The notes under the pieces: generated by a model
The model's database searches: none
Told to the model about the DNA's origin: nothing
What the model saw: only the letters and a program-made list of their open reading frames with translations
Shown: positions 33,232-42,868 of the stretch, in pieces
How the letters are laid out: the number at the start of each line of letters is the position of its first letter
How positions within the stretch are numbered: the stretch's first letter is position 1
Source of the DNA: Methylonatrum kenyense
GTDB lineage: Bacteria; Pseudomonadota; Gammaproteobacteria; Nitrococcales; Aquisalimonadaceae
Direction: 5' to 3'
DNA: 64,000 bases
Assembly (NCBI RefSeq): GCF_023195885.1
Contig: NZ_JALPKO010000001.1
Span: forward strand, 310,001-374,000
Translations under genes and position numbers: made by a program

Positions 33232-34215
33232 TCAAGGGCCATGCGACCGCCGTGCGGTCCCGGCGGATCGAATCAAACGCCGGGGCACCCAGCGCACGAA
33301 CAGGCTCATGGCCAGCAGTTCCACCAGGGACTGCAGCACGATGACAAGTGCTGCAGCCTCCCAGCCCGCCGGCAGGGCCAGCGCCAGCGGCAGGACCACG
33401 AAGGAGTTACGGGTGGCGAAACTGAAGGCCAGTGTGCGGCCTGGCTCTGCCGGTAAGCGGAACGCCCGGGCCAGCAGCTTGCCAAGGAAGACCCCGGCAA
33501 CCGCAAACGCCGCGAACAGCAAGGCCGGCAACCAAAGCGTGCCGAGCATGCCCAGCACGGCCGGCGACTGCGAGGCGGCGATGGAGAAGACGACCAGGGC
33601 CAGCAGCGGCACGGGAAACAACGCCAGCGTGGAAAGCAGCACCTGGCCGCTGCCGCCGCCGGCTATCCGGCGTTGCAACAGCACCGCCAGCAACAGCGGC
33701 AGCCCGATCAGCAGCACCAGGGCGGTCAGGAGGGGCCGGACCACCACCGGATCGACCACCACATCGCCGAGAAAAAGCCAGAGGTAGAACGGCAGTGCAG
33801 CCAGTTGCAGCAACAGGATCAGCGGCGTGACCGCCACCGCCCGCGCTGCATCACCACGCCCCAGGTGGGTGAAGCTGATGAACCAGTCGGTGCACGGCAC
33901 CAGAAGCACCAGCAGGATACCCAGCCTGACTGCCGGCTCCAGTGGCAGGATCAGCAGGACCGAGCCAACCAGCAGGGGCAGGATCAGAAAGTTGCCAAGG
34001 CATAGCGCGGTGATGAAACGCGTGTCGCAGGCAGCCCCGCGCAGCCGCACCAGGGGTATCTGGGTAAAGGTCGCAAACAGCAGCAGTGCCAGCAATGGCC
34101 AGACAGAGACATCCAGGAGCGCTGCCGCATCCGGCGAGCCCGCTCCGAAACCAAGGCCAGCAAGTACCGCAAGGAGGTAAATCCAGACTTGATGCCGTTC
34201 CAACTGCGCATGCAT
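33232..34215 (-). CDS. SBF/ACR3-type transporter (bile acid:Na+ symporter superfamily)
   Basis: Start at ATG 34215 (MHAQLERHQVWIYLLAVLAG), giving 327 residues with about ten spans. Features resembling arsenite/ACR3-like members are VPCTDWFISFTHLGRGD and the late SFATRNSFVVLPLAL. No arsR, arsC or other ars gene is nearby, so arsenite is only one possibility. It lies beside the diguanylate cyclase gene on the same strand, 31 bases apart. Confidence 0.75.
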   Translation of the reverse strand: MHAQLERHQVWIYLLAVLAGLGFGAGSPDAAALLDVSVWPLLALLLFATFTQIPLVRLRGAACDTRFITALCLGNFLILPLLVGSVLLILPLEPAVRLGILLVLLVPCTDWFISFTHLGRGDAARAVAVTPLILLLQLAALPFYLWLFLGDVVVDPVVVRPLLTALVLLIGLPLLLAVLLQRRIAGGGSGQVLLSTLALFPVPLLALVVFSIAASQSPAVLGMLGTLWLPALLFAAFAVAGVFLGKLLARAFRLPAEPGRTLAFSFATRNSFVVLPLALALPAGWEAAALVIVLQSLVELLAMSLFVRWVPRRLIRSAGTARRSHGP

Positions 34216-34246
34216 TGCTGTCACGCCACGGACCGGATACCGGAGT

Positions 34247-35197
34247 TCAGGCTGCCGGCCGGTTTTCCGCCACGACAACGCGGTTTCGCCCCTGGCGCTT
34301 GGCACTGTAGAGCTGGCGATCCACGGCCTCCAGCAACACCGTTTGAGTCTGGCCCTCAGCCGGCACCATGCTGCAAACGCCAACGCTGACGGTCAGAAAC
34401 CCTTCTGGACTGCCGGAATGCGGGATCTCCGCCGACCGCACCAGTTGACGGCAGCGATCCGCGATGACGCGGGCCGCCTCGGCGTCGGTCTCGGGCAGCA
34501 CCAGAATGAACTCCTCACCGCCGATCCGGGCCAGCAAATCCCGCGGTCTGCGCGACACCTTGCCGAGTTCGGAGGCGACCCGACGCAGACAGTCATCCCC
34601 GGCGGGATGCCCCATCAGGTCGTTGAAATCCTTGAAATGGTCGAGATCAAGCATGACGATCGCCAGCGGCGTTCCACTGCGCATGGCACTGGCCCATTCC
34701 CGCTCGAGGACATTGTCGAAATGGCGTCGGTTCGCGACGCCCGTCAGACCGTCCTGATAGGACAGTGCCTCAAGCTCCAGTTTAAGACGCAGCAGCTCGT
34801 CCTCGCGGGCCTTGCGCTCGCTGATGTCGAACATGAAACCGACCAAGGCTTCCACCTCGCCATCCCGACGCACAACATGCACCACGTCACGAATCCAGAC
34901 GTAGTCTCCGTCGCGGGTCAAGGCCCGGTAATCGGCCTCGTGGTCGATGCCGCAGCGGGACTGACTGACGCAATAGTTGACCACGCGGTCGCGATCCTCC
35001 GGGTGCATGCGCTCCACCCAGTCATCGATGCTCTGCCAGCTGTCGGGCGTCCAGCCCAGTAGATCCTCGATCTGTGGACCGATATAGCTGAACCGCATGG
35101 TCTCCCAATCGATGCGCCACGGTATCGCTCTGGTTGACTCCAGCAGCGTCTTGTAGACAGCGGCGTCCGGTTCCATGCCGTGCACTTGCCGGTTCAT
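34247..35197 (-). CDS. PAS-GGDEF diguanylate cyclase
   Basis: Start chosen at ATG 35197 (MNRQVHGMEPD); 316 residues. A PAS/PAC domain (residues about 25-135, with IEDLLGWTPDSWQSIDDWVE and GFMFDISERKA) leads through a short helix to a GGDEF domain with intact ARIGGEEFILVLP near 233. No membrane span is seen, so it is a cytoplasmic sensor. It makes c-di-GMP. Confidence 0.9.
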   Translation of the reverse strand: MNRQVHGMEPDAAVYKTLLESTRAIPWRIDWETMRFSYIGPQIEDLLGWTPDSWQSIDDWVERMHPEDRDRVVNYCVSQSRCGIDHEADYRALTRDGDYVWIRDVVHVVRRDGEVEALVGFMFDISERKAREDELLRLKLELEALSYQDGLTGVANRRHFDNVLEREWASAMRSGTPLAIVMLDLDHFKDFNDLMGHPAGDDCLRRVASELGKVSRRPRDLLARIGGEEFILVLPETDAEAARVIADRCRQLVRSAEIPHSGSPEGFLTVSVGVCSMVPAEGQTQTVLLEAVDRQLYSAKRQGRNRVVVAENRPAA

Positions 35198-35462
35198 CTT
35201 CAGTTCCACTCCACACTCGGCCGATTCACACCAGGAATCGTACACCCATGGCATTCGGGGAAGGCCACGACCAGTTCACGATCTTCGGGTCATCCGTTGC
35301 TCCATGCAGCGACGCCCGAAGCATGGGCGTCTATGCTGCCTGAGGCCGTCCAAAATTTTCGATGGCCAAACGCGACTTTGAAGCGATATCAAAGCACGCC
35401 TCCGCGAACGATCCTCTGCCGCGCCGACCGGCACGCAAAACAACAGAGAAGGAACGCCGCAA

Positions 35463-36923
35463 ATGGATATCGATACGCCGACGCTACTGACCTTCGGTGC
35501 CTACCTGATTGCCATGCTGGCCTTCGGCTTTGTGGCCTACCGCATCACCACCGACCTGTCCGACTACATCCTCGGGGGTCGCAGCCTCGGCCCTGGCGTC
35601 ACGGCACTCAGCGCCGGTGCCTCGGACATGAGCGGCTGGCTGCTGCTGGGCCTGCCAGGTGCCGTGTATGCGGCCGGCCTGGGTGAGCTGTGGATTGGCG
35701 TGGGCCTGGTTGCCGGCGCCTGGCTCAACTGGCTGTTCGTCGCGCGAAGGCTGCGCCGGTTCACGGCATTGGCCGACGATGCGCTGACCATTCCGGATTA
35801 CCTGGAGCATCGGTTTGGCGATACCTCGCGGGCGCTGCGCACGATCTCGGCCCTGGTGATCCTGATCTTCTTCACACTCTATATTTCGGCCGGCCTGGTC
35901 GGCGGCGGACTGCTGTTCCAGAGCACGTTCGGCATGGACTACACCACGGCCATGCTGATCGGCGCCGTCGTCATCATTTCCTACACATTCCTGGGCGGTT
36001 TCCTGGCGGTCAGCTGGACCGACTTTTTCCAGGGCATTCTGATGTTTGCCACACTGCTTGTCGTGCCGATGATGGCGGTGGTCATCGTCGGCGGCCTCGG
36101 TGAGGTGGGTGACGAGGTGCATGCCATCGACCCCAGCTACAGCACCTTGCTGGAGGGCATGACGGTGCTGGGCATGATCTCGCTGCTGGCCTGGGGCCTC
36201 GGTTACTTCGGCCAGCCGCACATCCTGGCCCGGTTCATGGCAATCCGTTCCGAAAATGACGTGCCGCGGGCAATGACCATCGGCATGACCTGGATGATAC
36301 TGGCCCTGGTCGGTGCAGTGGCCACCGGTTACATCGGTATCGCCTTCTTCGCCGATGCGCCGCTGGACGACGGCGAAACCGTCTTGATCATGCTGATCCA
36401 GGCGCTGTTCAACCCCTGGGTGGCGGGCATTCTGCTGGCCGCGATCCTCGCTGCCATCATGAGCACCATCGACTCCCAGTTGCTGGTGTCCTCCAGCTCG
36501 CTGACCAACGATTTCTACAAGGGCATGCTGCGCCCCGATGCCACGGAAAGCGAACTGGTCTGGGTCACCCGCGGCGCGGTTATCCTGGTGGCGGTACTGG
36601 CCACCCTGCTGGCGCTGGACCCGGATGCCGGCGTACTGCAACTGGTGGCCTACGCCTGGGCAGGCTTCGGTGCCGCCTTCGGCCCGGTGATCATCTTGTC
36701 GCTGTTCTGGCGCCGCATGACCCGCATCGGGGCCCTGGGCGGCATGGTTGTCGGTGCGGTCACGGTCATTGTCTGGGAGCAGTTCGACGGCGGTCTGTTC
36801 GATCTCTACGAGATCGTGCCCGGATTCGTCTTCTGCACGGTCGCCGTGGTCATCGGCAGTCTGCTGGACAAGGCACCGGGTGAGCGCGTGACCCGATCAT
36901 TCGATGTTCAGGGAGACGCATGA
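35463..36923 (+). CDS. putP: Sodium/proline symporter PutP
   Basis: The 486-residue protein of the SSS family has about 13 spans and PutP features such as GGRSLGPGVTALSAGASDMS, then GWLLLGLPG. The latter half includes STIDSQLLVSSSSLTNDFYK. It imports proline with Na+. The start has GAAGGA upstream. It overlaps putA (ATGA), forming the proline-use operon. Confidence 0.95.
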   Translation: MDIDTPTLLTFGAYLIAMLAFGFVAYRITTDLSDYILGGRSLGPGVTALSAGASDMSGWLLLGLPGAVYAAGLGELWIGVGLVAGAWLNWLFVARRLRRFTALADDALTIPDYLEHRFGDTSRALRTISALVILIFFTLYISAGLVGGGLLFQSTFGMDYTTAMLIGAVVIISYTFLGGFLAVSWTDFFQGILMFATLLVVPMMAVVIVGGLGEVGDEVHAIDPSYSTLLEGMTVLGMISLLAWGLGYFGQPHILARFMAIRSENDVPRAMTIGMTWMILALVGAVATGYIGIAFFADAPLDDGETVLIMLIQALFNPWVAGILLAAILAAIMSTIDSQLLVSSSSLTNDFYKGMLRPDATESELVWVTRGAVILVAVLATLLALDPDAGVLQLVAYAWAGFGAAFGPVIILSLFWRRMTRIGALGGMVVGAVTVIVWEQFDGGLFDLYEIVPGFVFCTVAVVIGSLLDKAPGERVTRSFDVQGDA

Positions 36924-39900
36924 TGCTGTTCAACAAACCGGCCGCCCCGAGTCCGCTGCGCAAGGCCCTGCGCGAAGCCTATCGCTGCGATGAAGCCGAG
37001 CTGGTACAGCGGCTCGCGGATCTGGCGGATGTGGGCGAACCGCGCCGCTCCCGCATCGGCGAGGCCGCCACCGCCCTGGTCCACGCCGTGCGCAGCGAGC
37101 GCGTCTCCTACGGCGGCGTGGATGCGCTGCTGCACGAATACGACCTGTCCAGCAAGGAAGGCGTGGTGCTGATGTGCCTGGCCGAGGCGTTGATGCGGGT
37201 GCCGGACGCCGACACCGCCGACCGCCTGATCCAGGACAAGATCAGCAGTGGCGACTGGGGTTCGCACCTCGGGCGCAGCGAGTCGTTGTTCGTCAACGCG
37301 TCCACCTGGGGCCTGATGCTGACCGGCCGTGTGGTCAAGGTCGGTGAGCCTGGCGCGCGAACGCTGAGCCGGGTGATGAAACGTCTGGTTCAACGCAGCG
37401 GCGAACCGGTGATCCGCCAGGCGATCCGTCAGGCGATGCGCATCATGGGCCGGCAGTTCGTCATCGGCCGCACCATTGACGAGGCCCTGAAACGGGCCCG
37501 CGAAGACGTCGAACAAGGCTACACCCATTCCTTCGACATGCTCGGCGAGGCGGCCCGAACCCAGGCCGACGCCGACCGTTACTACGCGTCCTACCAGAAC
37601 GCGATCCATGCCATCGGCACGGCCAGCAAGGGCAAGGACGAACTCGCCTCGCCGGGGATCTCGGTCAAGCTCTCGGCGCTGCATCCACGCTACGAGTTTG
37701 CGCAGCAGGCCGAATGCCATCCGGTCCTGGTGCAGCGGCTCACGGCGCTGGCGGTCGAGGCGCGACAGGCGGGCATCGGCCTGTGCGTCGATGCCGAGGA
37801 AGCCAACCGGCTCGATATCTCGCTGGACATTATCGAAGCCGTGTCGGCCAGCGATGAACTGCAGGGCTGGAACGGCTTCGGCCTGGCGATCCAGGCCTAC
37901 CAGAAACGCTGCATCGATCTGGTGGACTGGCTGGCCGACATGGCGCGGCGCCACAAGCGCGTACTGATGGTGCGACTGGTCAAGGGCGCCTACTGGGATA
38001 CCGAGGTCAAGGACAGCCAGGAGGGCGGCTACCGTGACTATCCGGTGTTCACGCGCAAGGTGAATACCGATGTCTCCTACCTGGCTTGCGCCCGCCGCCT
38101 GCTGGAAGCCCAGGACTGCATCTATCCGCAGTTTGCGACCCACAATGCGCACAGCGTTGCCTGGGTACGGGAGATTGCCGGGGACGCGCGTTACGAGTTC
38201 CAGCGCCTGCATGGCATGGGCGAGGCCCTTTACGACACGGTCACCCGGCCGGGTGGCGGCTCGGTGCCGTGCCGTATCTATGCGCCGGTGGGCAGCCACG
38301 AGGAACTGCTGCCCTACCTGGTGCGGCGGCTGCTGGAGAACGGTGCCAACACCTCCTTCGTCAATCGCATTCAGGACGAGAAGCTGCCAATTGAGGAAAT
38401 GATTGCCGATCCGGTGCTGCAGATCCGCCAGCTCTCCGGCATCCGGCACCCGCGCATCCCGCTGCCGGCAGACCTGTACGGGCCGGACCGGAAGAATTCG
38501 GCGGGAATCGATCTCAGTGACACCCTTGAATTGGAATCCCTGCGCCGCGCCATGGAGAAGGCCCTGGAATCCGGCTGGCATGCCGCACCGTTGATTGAAG
38601 GCAAGACCATGCGCGGCGCGCCGCGCACCGTCAGCGACCCAGCGGATCGCCGGCGCGAGGTCGGCTCGGCGATCTGGGCCACCCCCGAACAGGTCAAGCT
38701 GGCCCTGACCGTGGCCCGCAAGGCCGCACCGCGCTGGGATGCCACCCCTGCCGAAGAACGGGCGGCCTGCCTGGACCGCATGGCCAATCTGATGGAAGCC
38801 AACATGGCCGAGTTGATGGCGCTGTGCGTGCGCGAGGCCGGCAAGGGCATTCCGGACGCCGTGGCGGAGGTGCGCGAGGCGGTGGACTTCTGTCGCTATT
38901 ACGCAAACCGTGCGCGGGCGGATTTCGCGGGACCGATGGCCCTGCCCGGCCCCACCGGCGAGCGCAACGAAATCCGGCTGCAGGGCCGCGGCGTGTTCGT
39001 CTGCATCAGCCCGTGGAACTTCCCGCTGGCGATTTTCTGCGGCGAGGTCACCGCGGCCCTGGCCGCGGGCAACGCGGTGCTGGCCAAACCGGCCGAACAG
39101 ACCACCCTGATCGGCTTCCGCGCCGTGCAACTGCTGCACGAGGCGGGTATCCCGACCGATGTCCTGCAACTGCTGCCCGGCGACGGCGCGGTCGGGGCGG
39201 CCCTGGTGGAGAGCGAATCCATCGACGGCGTCGCCTTCACCGGATCGGTGGAAACCGCGCGGCGCATCAACCAGACGCTGGCCCGGCGCGACGGGCCGAT
39301 CATCCCGCTGATCGCCGAGACCGGCGGCCAGAATGCGATGATCGCCGACTCCACGGCGCTGCCTGAGCAGCTGGTGGTCGACGTGATTGCCTCCGCCTTC
39401 CAGAGTGCCGGCCAGCGTTGCTCGGCCCAGCGCGTGCTCTACCTGCAGGAGGAGGTCGCCGACCACACGCTGGAGATGCTGGCCGGCGCCATGGATGATC
39501 TGGTGGTCGACGATCCGGCCTGGCTGGCCACCGATGTCGGGCCGGTCATCGACGCCGACGCGCAGGCCATGCTGCAACGGCATATCGACGGCATGCGCAA
39601 GCGCGCGAAACGCGTCATTGCCGAGGCCAGGCTCGGGCCGAACACCGGGCACGGCACCTTCGTCGCGCCGATCGCCTTCGAGATCGGCGGCATCAATGAG
39701 CTGGAACAGGAGGTCTTCGGCCCGGTACTGCATGTCGTGCGCTACAAGGCGAAGGACATCGACGGCGTGATCGAGGCCATCAATGCCACCGGCTTCGGCC
39801 TGACCCTGGGCATTCACACCCGCATCGATTCGCTGGCCGAGTACATCGCCCACCGTGTGCATGTTGGCAACTGCTACGTCAACCGCAACCAGATCGGGGC

Positions 39901-40072
39901 CGTGGTGGGCGTGCAACCGTTCGGCGGCGAGGGCCTGTCCGGCACCGGCCCGAAGGCCGGCGGACCGCGCTACCTGCACCGCTTTGCCAGCGAACGCGTG
40001 CTGACCATCGACACCACCGCCGCCGGCGGCAATGCCTCACTGTTCGCGATGACTGAAGACGAGGAGAGCTGA
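36920..40072 (+). CDS. putA: Bifunctional proline dehydrogenase / glutamate semialdehyde dehydrogenase PutA
   Basis: The 1050-residue PutA has no N-terminal ribbon-helix-helix repressor domain, so it is the bifunctional rather than the trifunctional type. The PRODH barrel spans about 120-470 (LMVRLVKGAYWDTEVKDSQ and related FAD/proline residues). The P5CDH domain spans about 540-1020 with the general base in ETGGQNAMI and nucleophile Cys in SAGQRCSAQR. It oxidises proline to glutamate with substrate channelling. Regulation must come from elsewhere. Confidence 0.95.
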   Translation: MMLFNKPAAPSPLRKALREAYRCDEAELVQRLADLADVGEPRRSRIGEAATALVHAVRSERVSYGGVDALLHEYDLSSKEGVVLMCLAEALMRVPDADTADRLIQDKISSGDWGSHLGRSESLFVNASTWGLMLTGRVVKVGEPGARTLSRVMKRLVQRSGEPVIRQAIRQAMRIMGRQFVIGRTIDEALKRAREDVEQGYTHSFDMLGEAARTQADADRYYASYQNAIHAIGTASKGKDELASPGISVKLSALHPRYEFAQQAECHPVLVQRLTALAVEARQAGIGLCVDAEEANRLDISLDIIEAVSASDELQGWNGFGLAIQAYQKRCIDLVDWLADMARRHKRVLMVRLVKGAYWDTEVKDSQEGGYRDYPVFTRKVNTDVSYLACARRLLEAQDCIYPQFATHNAHSVAWVREIAGDARYEFQRLHGMGEALYDTVTRPGGGSVPCRIYAPVGSHEELLPYLVRRLLENGANTSFVNRIQDEKLPIEEMIADPVLQIRQLSGIRHPRIPLPADLYGPDRKNSAGIDLSDTLELESLRRAMEKALESGWHAAPLIEGKTMRGAPRTVSDPADRRREVGSAIWATPEQVKLALTVARKAAPRWDATPAEERAACLDRMANLMEANMAELMALCVREAGKGIPDAVAEVREAVDFCRYYANRARADFAGPMALPGPTGERNEIRLQGRGVFVCISPWNFPLAIFCGEVTAALAAGNAVLAKPAEQTTLIGFRAVQLLHEAGIPTDVLQLLPGDGAVGAALVESESIDGVAFTGSVETARRINQTLARRDGPIIPLIAETGGQNAMIADSTALPEQLVVDVIASAFQSAGQRCSAQRVLYLQEEVADHTLEMLAGAMDDLVVDDPAWLATDVGPVIDADAQAMLQRHIDGMRKRAKRVIAEARLGPNTGHGTFVAPIAFEIGGINELEQEVFGPVLHVVRYKAKDIDGVIEAINATGFGLTLGIHTRIDSLAEYIAHRVHVGNCYVNRNQIGAVVGVQPFGGEGLSGTGPKAGGPRYLHRFASERVLTIDTTAAGGNASLFAMTEDEES

Positions 40073-40571
40073 CGCGCCAGTAGGCTCGGACCCCGTGTTG
40101 CCTTCGATCCGGTCGAGGGCGACAGGCATTCCACTCCGGAAACGCGATGCACCCGTCCGTGGGCGCTCGACGGCCGCTTCCCTGCGGCCGACGTTCCTCC
40201 ATGGAATGCCTGTCACCCCGACCTCGCGCTTGGTCGAACCGGAGACGTTGTTCCCATCTTCAGTGTCAGGCAGACCGGTGCAGCAGGTCCTCCCAGAAAA
40301 AGTAAGGCAACGGGAAACCCAGGCAGACCGGCCGGCCAGGCCAGTTCGATAACGGATCACACCGCGCGGGTCCGCTGCGCTTGACCCGCCCTACGCCTCA
40401 GGCTAGAAGCAGGTTGCCGTGGGTCGGGGGGCTGCCGAACCGGCACCGCGCCGTGCCAGATGACCAAAACCGGACGCGCTCGATGGATGCGTTCACGGCG
40501 GTCCCGCGACTGCGTCTGCCGCCCTCGGGCTCGGAGCCCCAACGCACGACACCTGTGGCGAACCACCGCCA
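40073..40571. other. Gene-free stretch with repeats
   Basis: No credible gene is seen. It contains the block GGATCACACCGCGCGGGTCC (40351-40370), continued by GCTGCGCTTGACCCGCCCTA and close to that at 25488. A MITE-internal fragment, CCGAACCGGCACCGCG and onward to ACCAAAACCGG, lies near 40430-40470. Confidence 0.5.
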
Positions 40572-40727
40572 TCAGCGACCAACCAGCAGGAGACCGCCGG
40601 CTGCGATAGCGAGAATCGCCATCAGGGTGCCTAAGCCGTCAAAGCTCAGACCGACCAGAGTCGTAAGCCCGTGCAGGATCAGCCAGATGGCCAGCAACAG
40701 CAGCCCTGCACTCTGGATTCGGCGCAT
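40572..40727 (-). CDS. 51-residue small membrane protein
   Basis: The frame runs from ATG 40727 to TGA 40574-40572. It encodes an N-terminal MRRIQSAG and two hydrophobic spans (LLLLAIWLILHGLTTLVGL and LGTLMAILAIAAGGLLLVG). Its ATG overlaps the stop of the upstream gene by one base (TGATG), indicating coupling. No family recognised. Confidence 0.55.
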   Translation of the reverse strand: MRRIQSAGLLLLAIWLILHGLTTLVGLSFDGLGTLMAILAIAAGGLLLVGR

Positions 40728-41020
40728 CAGTCAGCCTCCATGCCCGCGTGGCCGCGGCGGCGGTTGACGGCGCGCACAACCGTCCAGGTAATGGACACCG
40801 CAGCAACCGGCCAGGCGGCCCAGCGGAGCGCCTGATCGACCGCCATGCCGTTGGCTAGCTGCGCTTCCGGCCAAAACAGGCGCACGAGCATGGCAGCACT
40901 GAGCACGGAAAAAGTCACCACCAGCGCCAGGTAATAGGGTTGCCGGCGCTTCAGCCCGAGTATCGCGAAGACGACCAGATGGATCAGGAATATCGGCAGC
41001 AGGACGCCTGTTATCAACAT
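40727..41020 (-). CDS. Small membrane protein
   Basis: Start at ATG 41020 (MLITGVLLPIFLIHLVVFAI), giving 97 residues and three predicted spans, ending in a charged RAVNRRRGHAGMEAD tail. It is coupled to the 51-residue membrane protein downstream. Function unknown. Confidence 0.6.
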   Translation of the reverse strand: MLITGVLLPIFLIHLVVFAILGLKRRQPYYLALVVTFSVLSAAMLVRLFWPEAQLANGMAVDQALRWAAWPVAAVSITWTVVRAVNRRRGHAGMEAD

Positions 41021-41106
41021 GCTGAGATCCTGTACGGATGAACGAAGCCGGGCAGTGTACCGGACGCGGCCCACGGTGGTCAGCGACGAACGGACCAGCG
41101 CATCGT

Positions 41107-41976
41107 TCAGTCTGCAACGGCGCCATACTTGCCGGAACGGAAATCGGCGAAGGCCTGTTCGATTTCCTCGCGGCTGTTCATCACGAACGGACCGTAGCCG
41201 GCCACCGGCTCGTCCAGCGGCTCGCCGCTGAGCAGCAGCAGACTGGCTTCGGAATTCGCCTCGACGCGCAGCCCCTCGCCTTCCGCCGGCAGCGCGGCGA
41301 CGGCGCCCTTGCGCAGGGCTTCGCGTTGGTTGAGCTGCACGGTGCCGTCGAGCACCACCAGCAGGGTGTTGTGCCCTTCCGGGGCGGGCAGGTCCACCGC
41401 GGCTCCGGCGCGCAGGCGCACATCCCAGACATTCATCGGGCTGAATGTGCTGGCCGGGCCCTGGTTTTCCAGGTACTGACCGGCAATGACGCGCAGTCGG
41501 CCGGCGTCATCCGGTAATGCGACATCAGGGATTTCGCTGGTCAGCAGCGTCTGGTAGGCCGCCGGTGCCGATTTGTCACGGGCCGGCAGGTTGACCCAGA
41601 GCTGCGCCATTTCCAGGGTGCCGCCCTTGGCGGTGAAATTCCGCGAGTGGAATTCCTCGTGCACGATGCCGGCGCCGGCGGTCATCCACTGCACATCACC
41701 CGGACCGATGCGGCCGCCGGCGCCGGTGGAATCGCGATGTTCCAGCTCGCCCTGGTAGACGATGGTGACGGTTTCGAAGCCACGGTGCGGATGCTGCCCC
41801 ACGCCGCGGGGCCGGTCAGCGGGCGGAAAGTGGACGGGACCGGCATGATCCAGCATCAGGAACGGACTGATCCGCGCCGCGCCCATGCGGTCATAGGACA
41901 ACAATGACCGGACCGGGAATCCGTCACCGACCCAGTGTCCGGCGGGTGCACCGTACACTGCCTGAATCGCTTTCAT
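41107..41976 (-). CDS. Pirin family protein
   Basis: Start at ATG 41976 (MKAIQAVYGAP), with another in-frame ATG two codons upstream. The 289-residue protein has the pirin cupin motif PHRGFETVTIVYQGE with metal His/Glu ligands, and GDVQWMTAGAGIVHEE, then the C-terminal cupin. Some pirins have quercetinase activity. It stands beside a short-chain dehydrogenase on the same strand. Confidence 0.9.
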   Translation of the reverse strand: MKAIQAVYGAPAGHWVGDGFPVRSLLSYDRMGAARISPFLMLDHAGPVHFPPADRPRGVGQHPHRGFETVTIVYQGELEHRDSTGAGGRIGPGDVQWMTAGAGIVHEEFHSRNFTAKGGTLEMAQLWVNLPARDKSAPAAYQTLLTSEIPDVALPDDAGRLRVIAGQYLENQGPASTFSPMNVWDVRLRAGAAVDLPAPEGHNTLLVVLDGTVQLNQREALRKGAVAALPAEGEGLRVEANSEASLLLLSGEPLDEPVAGYGPFVMNSREEIEQAFADFRSGKYGAVAD

Positions 41977-42046
41977 GGCCACCTCGGATATTTATTTGGG
42001 TTCAAAGATGTTGGGGCGAACGCACGGAAAACTACCCTGGCACGGA

Positions 42047-42793
42047 TCAACGGCCACCAGCGACATCGAGCGATGCACCGGACACATAGGAGGCAGCGTC
42101 CGACAGTAACCAGAGGATGGCCTCGGCCACCTCCTCCGGCATGCCCAACCGGCCCACCGGGATCCGCTCGCGCACCTGTTGACGGCGGTCGGCCACGCCG
42201 GAGGCATTGTGCAGATCCGTGTCGATAAAACCCGGGCGTACCGTATTGACCCTGATCCCCTCCTCGGCGACTTCCAGGGCCAGGCCCCGGGTCAGCGCCT
42301 CCAGCGCCGCCTTGGATGCCGCGTAGTCCACATATTCGTGCGCGGAGCCGTGCCTGGCGGCGCCCGAGGACACATTGACGATGGCGCCGCCGGGACCACC
42401 ATGCCGCGTCGACAATCGGCGGATGGCAGCACCGGCGCAGAGAAAAGCGCTGGTTACATTGGTCGCGAACATGCGCTGCAGCCGCGCCTCGGTCATGTTC
42501 TCGACCCGGCGAATCCGATCAATTACACCCGCATTGTTGACCAGCGCCGAAAGCGGGCCGAGCGCCTGCTCGCAGACATCGAACAGCCGCCGCACCGATA
42601 CCTCGCTGGAGACATCCGCCTGCGCCGCGACGGCCTGTCCGCCAGCCTCCACAATCTCCTGCACGAGCCGGTTCGCACTCTCCGCATCCACTCGATAATT
42701 CACGCACACCGCGTAACCACGCGATGCGGCAAGCCGCGCCGTGGCAGCACCGATACCGCGGCCACCACCGGTGATCAGCAGGACTGGATTCAT
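42047..42793 (-). CDS. Short-chain dehydrogenase/reductase
   Basis: Start at ATG 42793 (MNPVLLITGGGRGIGA); 248 residues. Classical SDR motifs are present: GGGRGIGA cofactor loop, NNAG near 88, catalytic Ser in VNVSSGAA, and YVDYAASK with Tyr and Lys. A YxxxK variant with one extra residue is not seen. NAD(P)-dependent oxidoreduction of an unknown substrate is expected. Confidence 0.9.
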   Translation of the reverse strand: MNPVLLITGGGRGIGAATARLAASRGYAVCVNYRVDAESANRLVQEIVEAGGQAVAAQADVSSEVSVRRLFDVCEQALGPLSALVNNAGVIDRIRRVENMTEARLQRMFATNVTSAFLCAGAAIRRLSTRHGGPGGAIVNVSSGAARHGSAHEYVDYAASKAALEALTRGLALEVAEEGIRVNTVRPGFIDTDLHNASGVADRRQQVRERIPVGRLGMPEEVAEAILWLLSDAASYVSGASLDVAGGR

Positions 42794-42836
42794 CGACGGT
42801 CCCTCGGTCAATACGAAACCGCAGTGCAGGAGCGGG

Positions 42837-42868
42837 CGCAGGCGTGCGAATAGATGAGTGCTTCCCTA
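42837..42868 (-). repeat. MITE-family terminus
   Basis: The end GCGTGCGAATAGATGAGTGC, then TTCCCTA, resembles the MITE terminal repeat. It supplies the TAG stop of the CBS-domain gene. Confidence 0.55.

Noticed and set aside
33232-34215. Arsenic resistance transporter (acr3) assignment
   Set aside because: The fold fits SBF/ACR3, but no arsR, arsC or arsenical site is nearby, so no gene symbol is given.
36908-39979. 1023-codon open frame antisense to putA, and similar long antisense frames at 15143-16828, 30482-31828 and 35484-36641
   Set aside because: High-GC coding sequence often leaves the opposite strand open. The sense genes match well-known families and the antisense translations show no domain.
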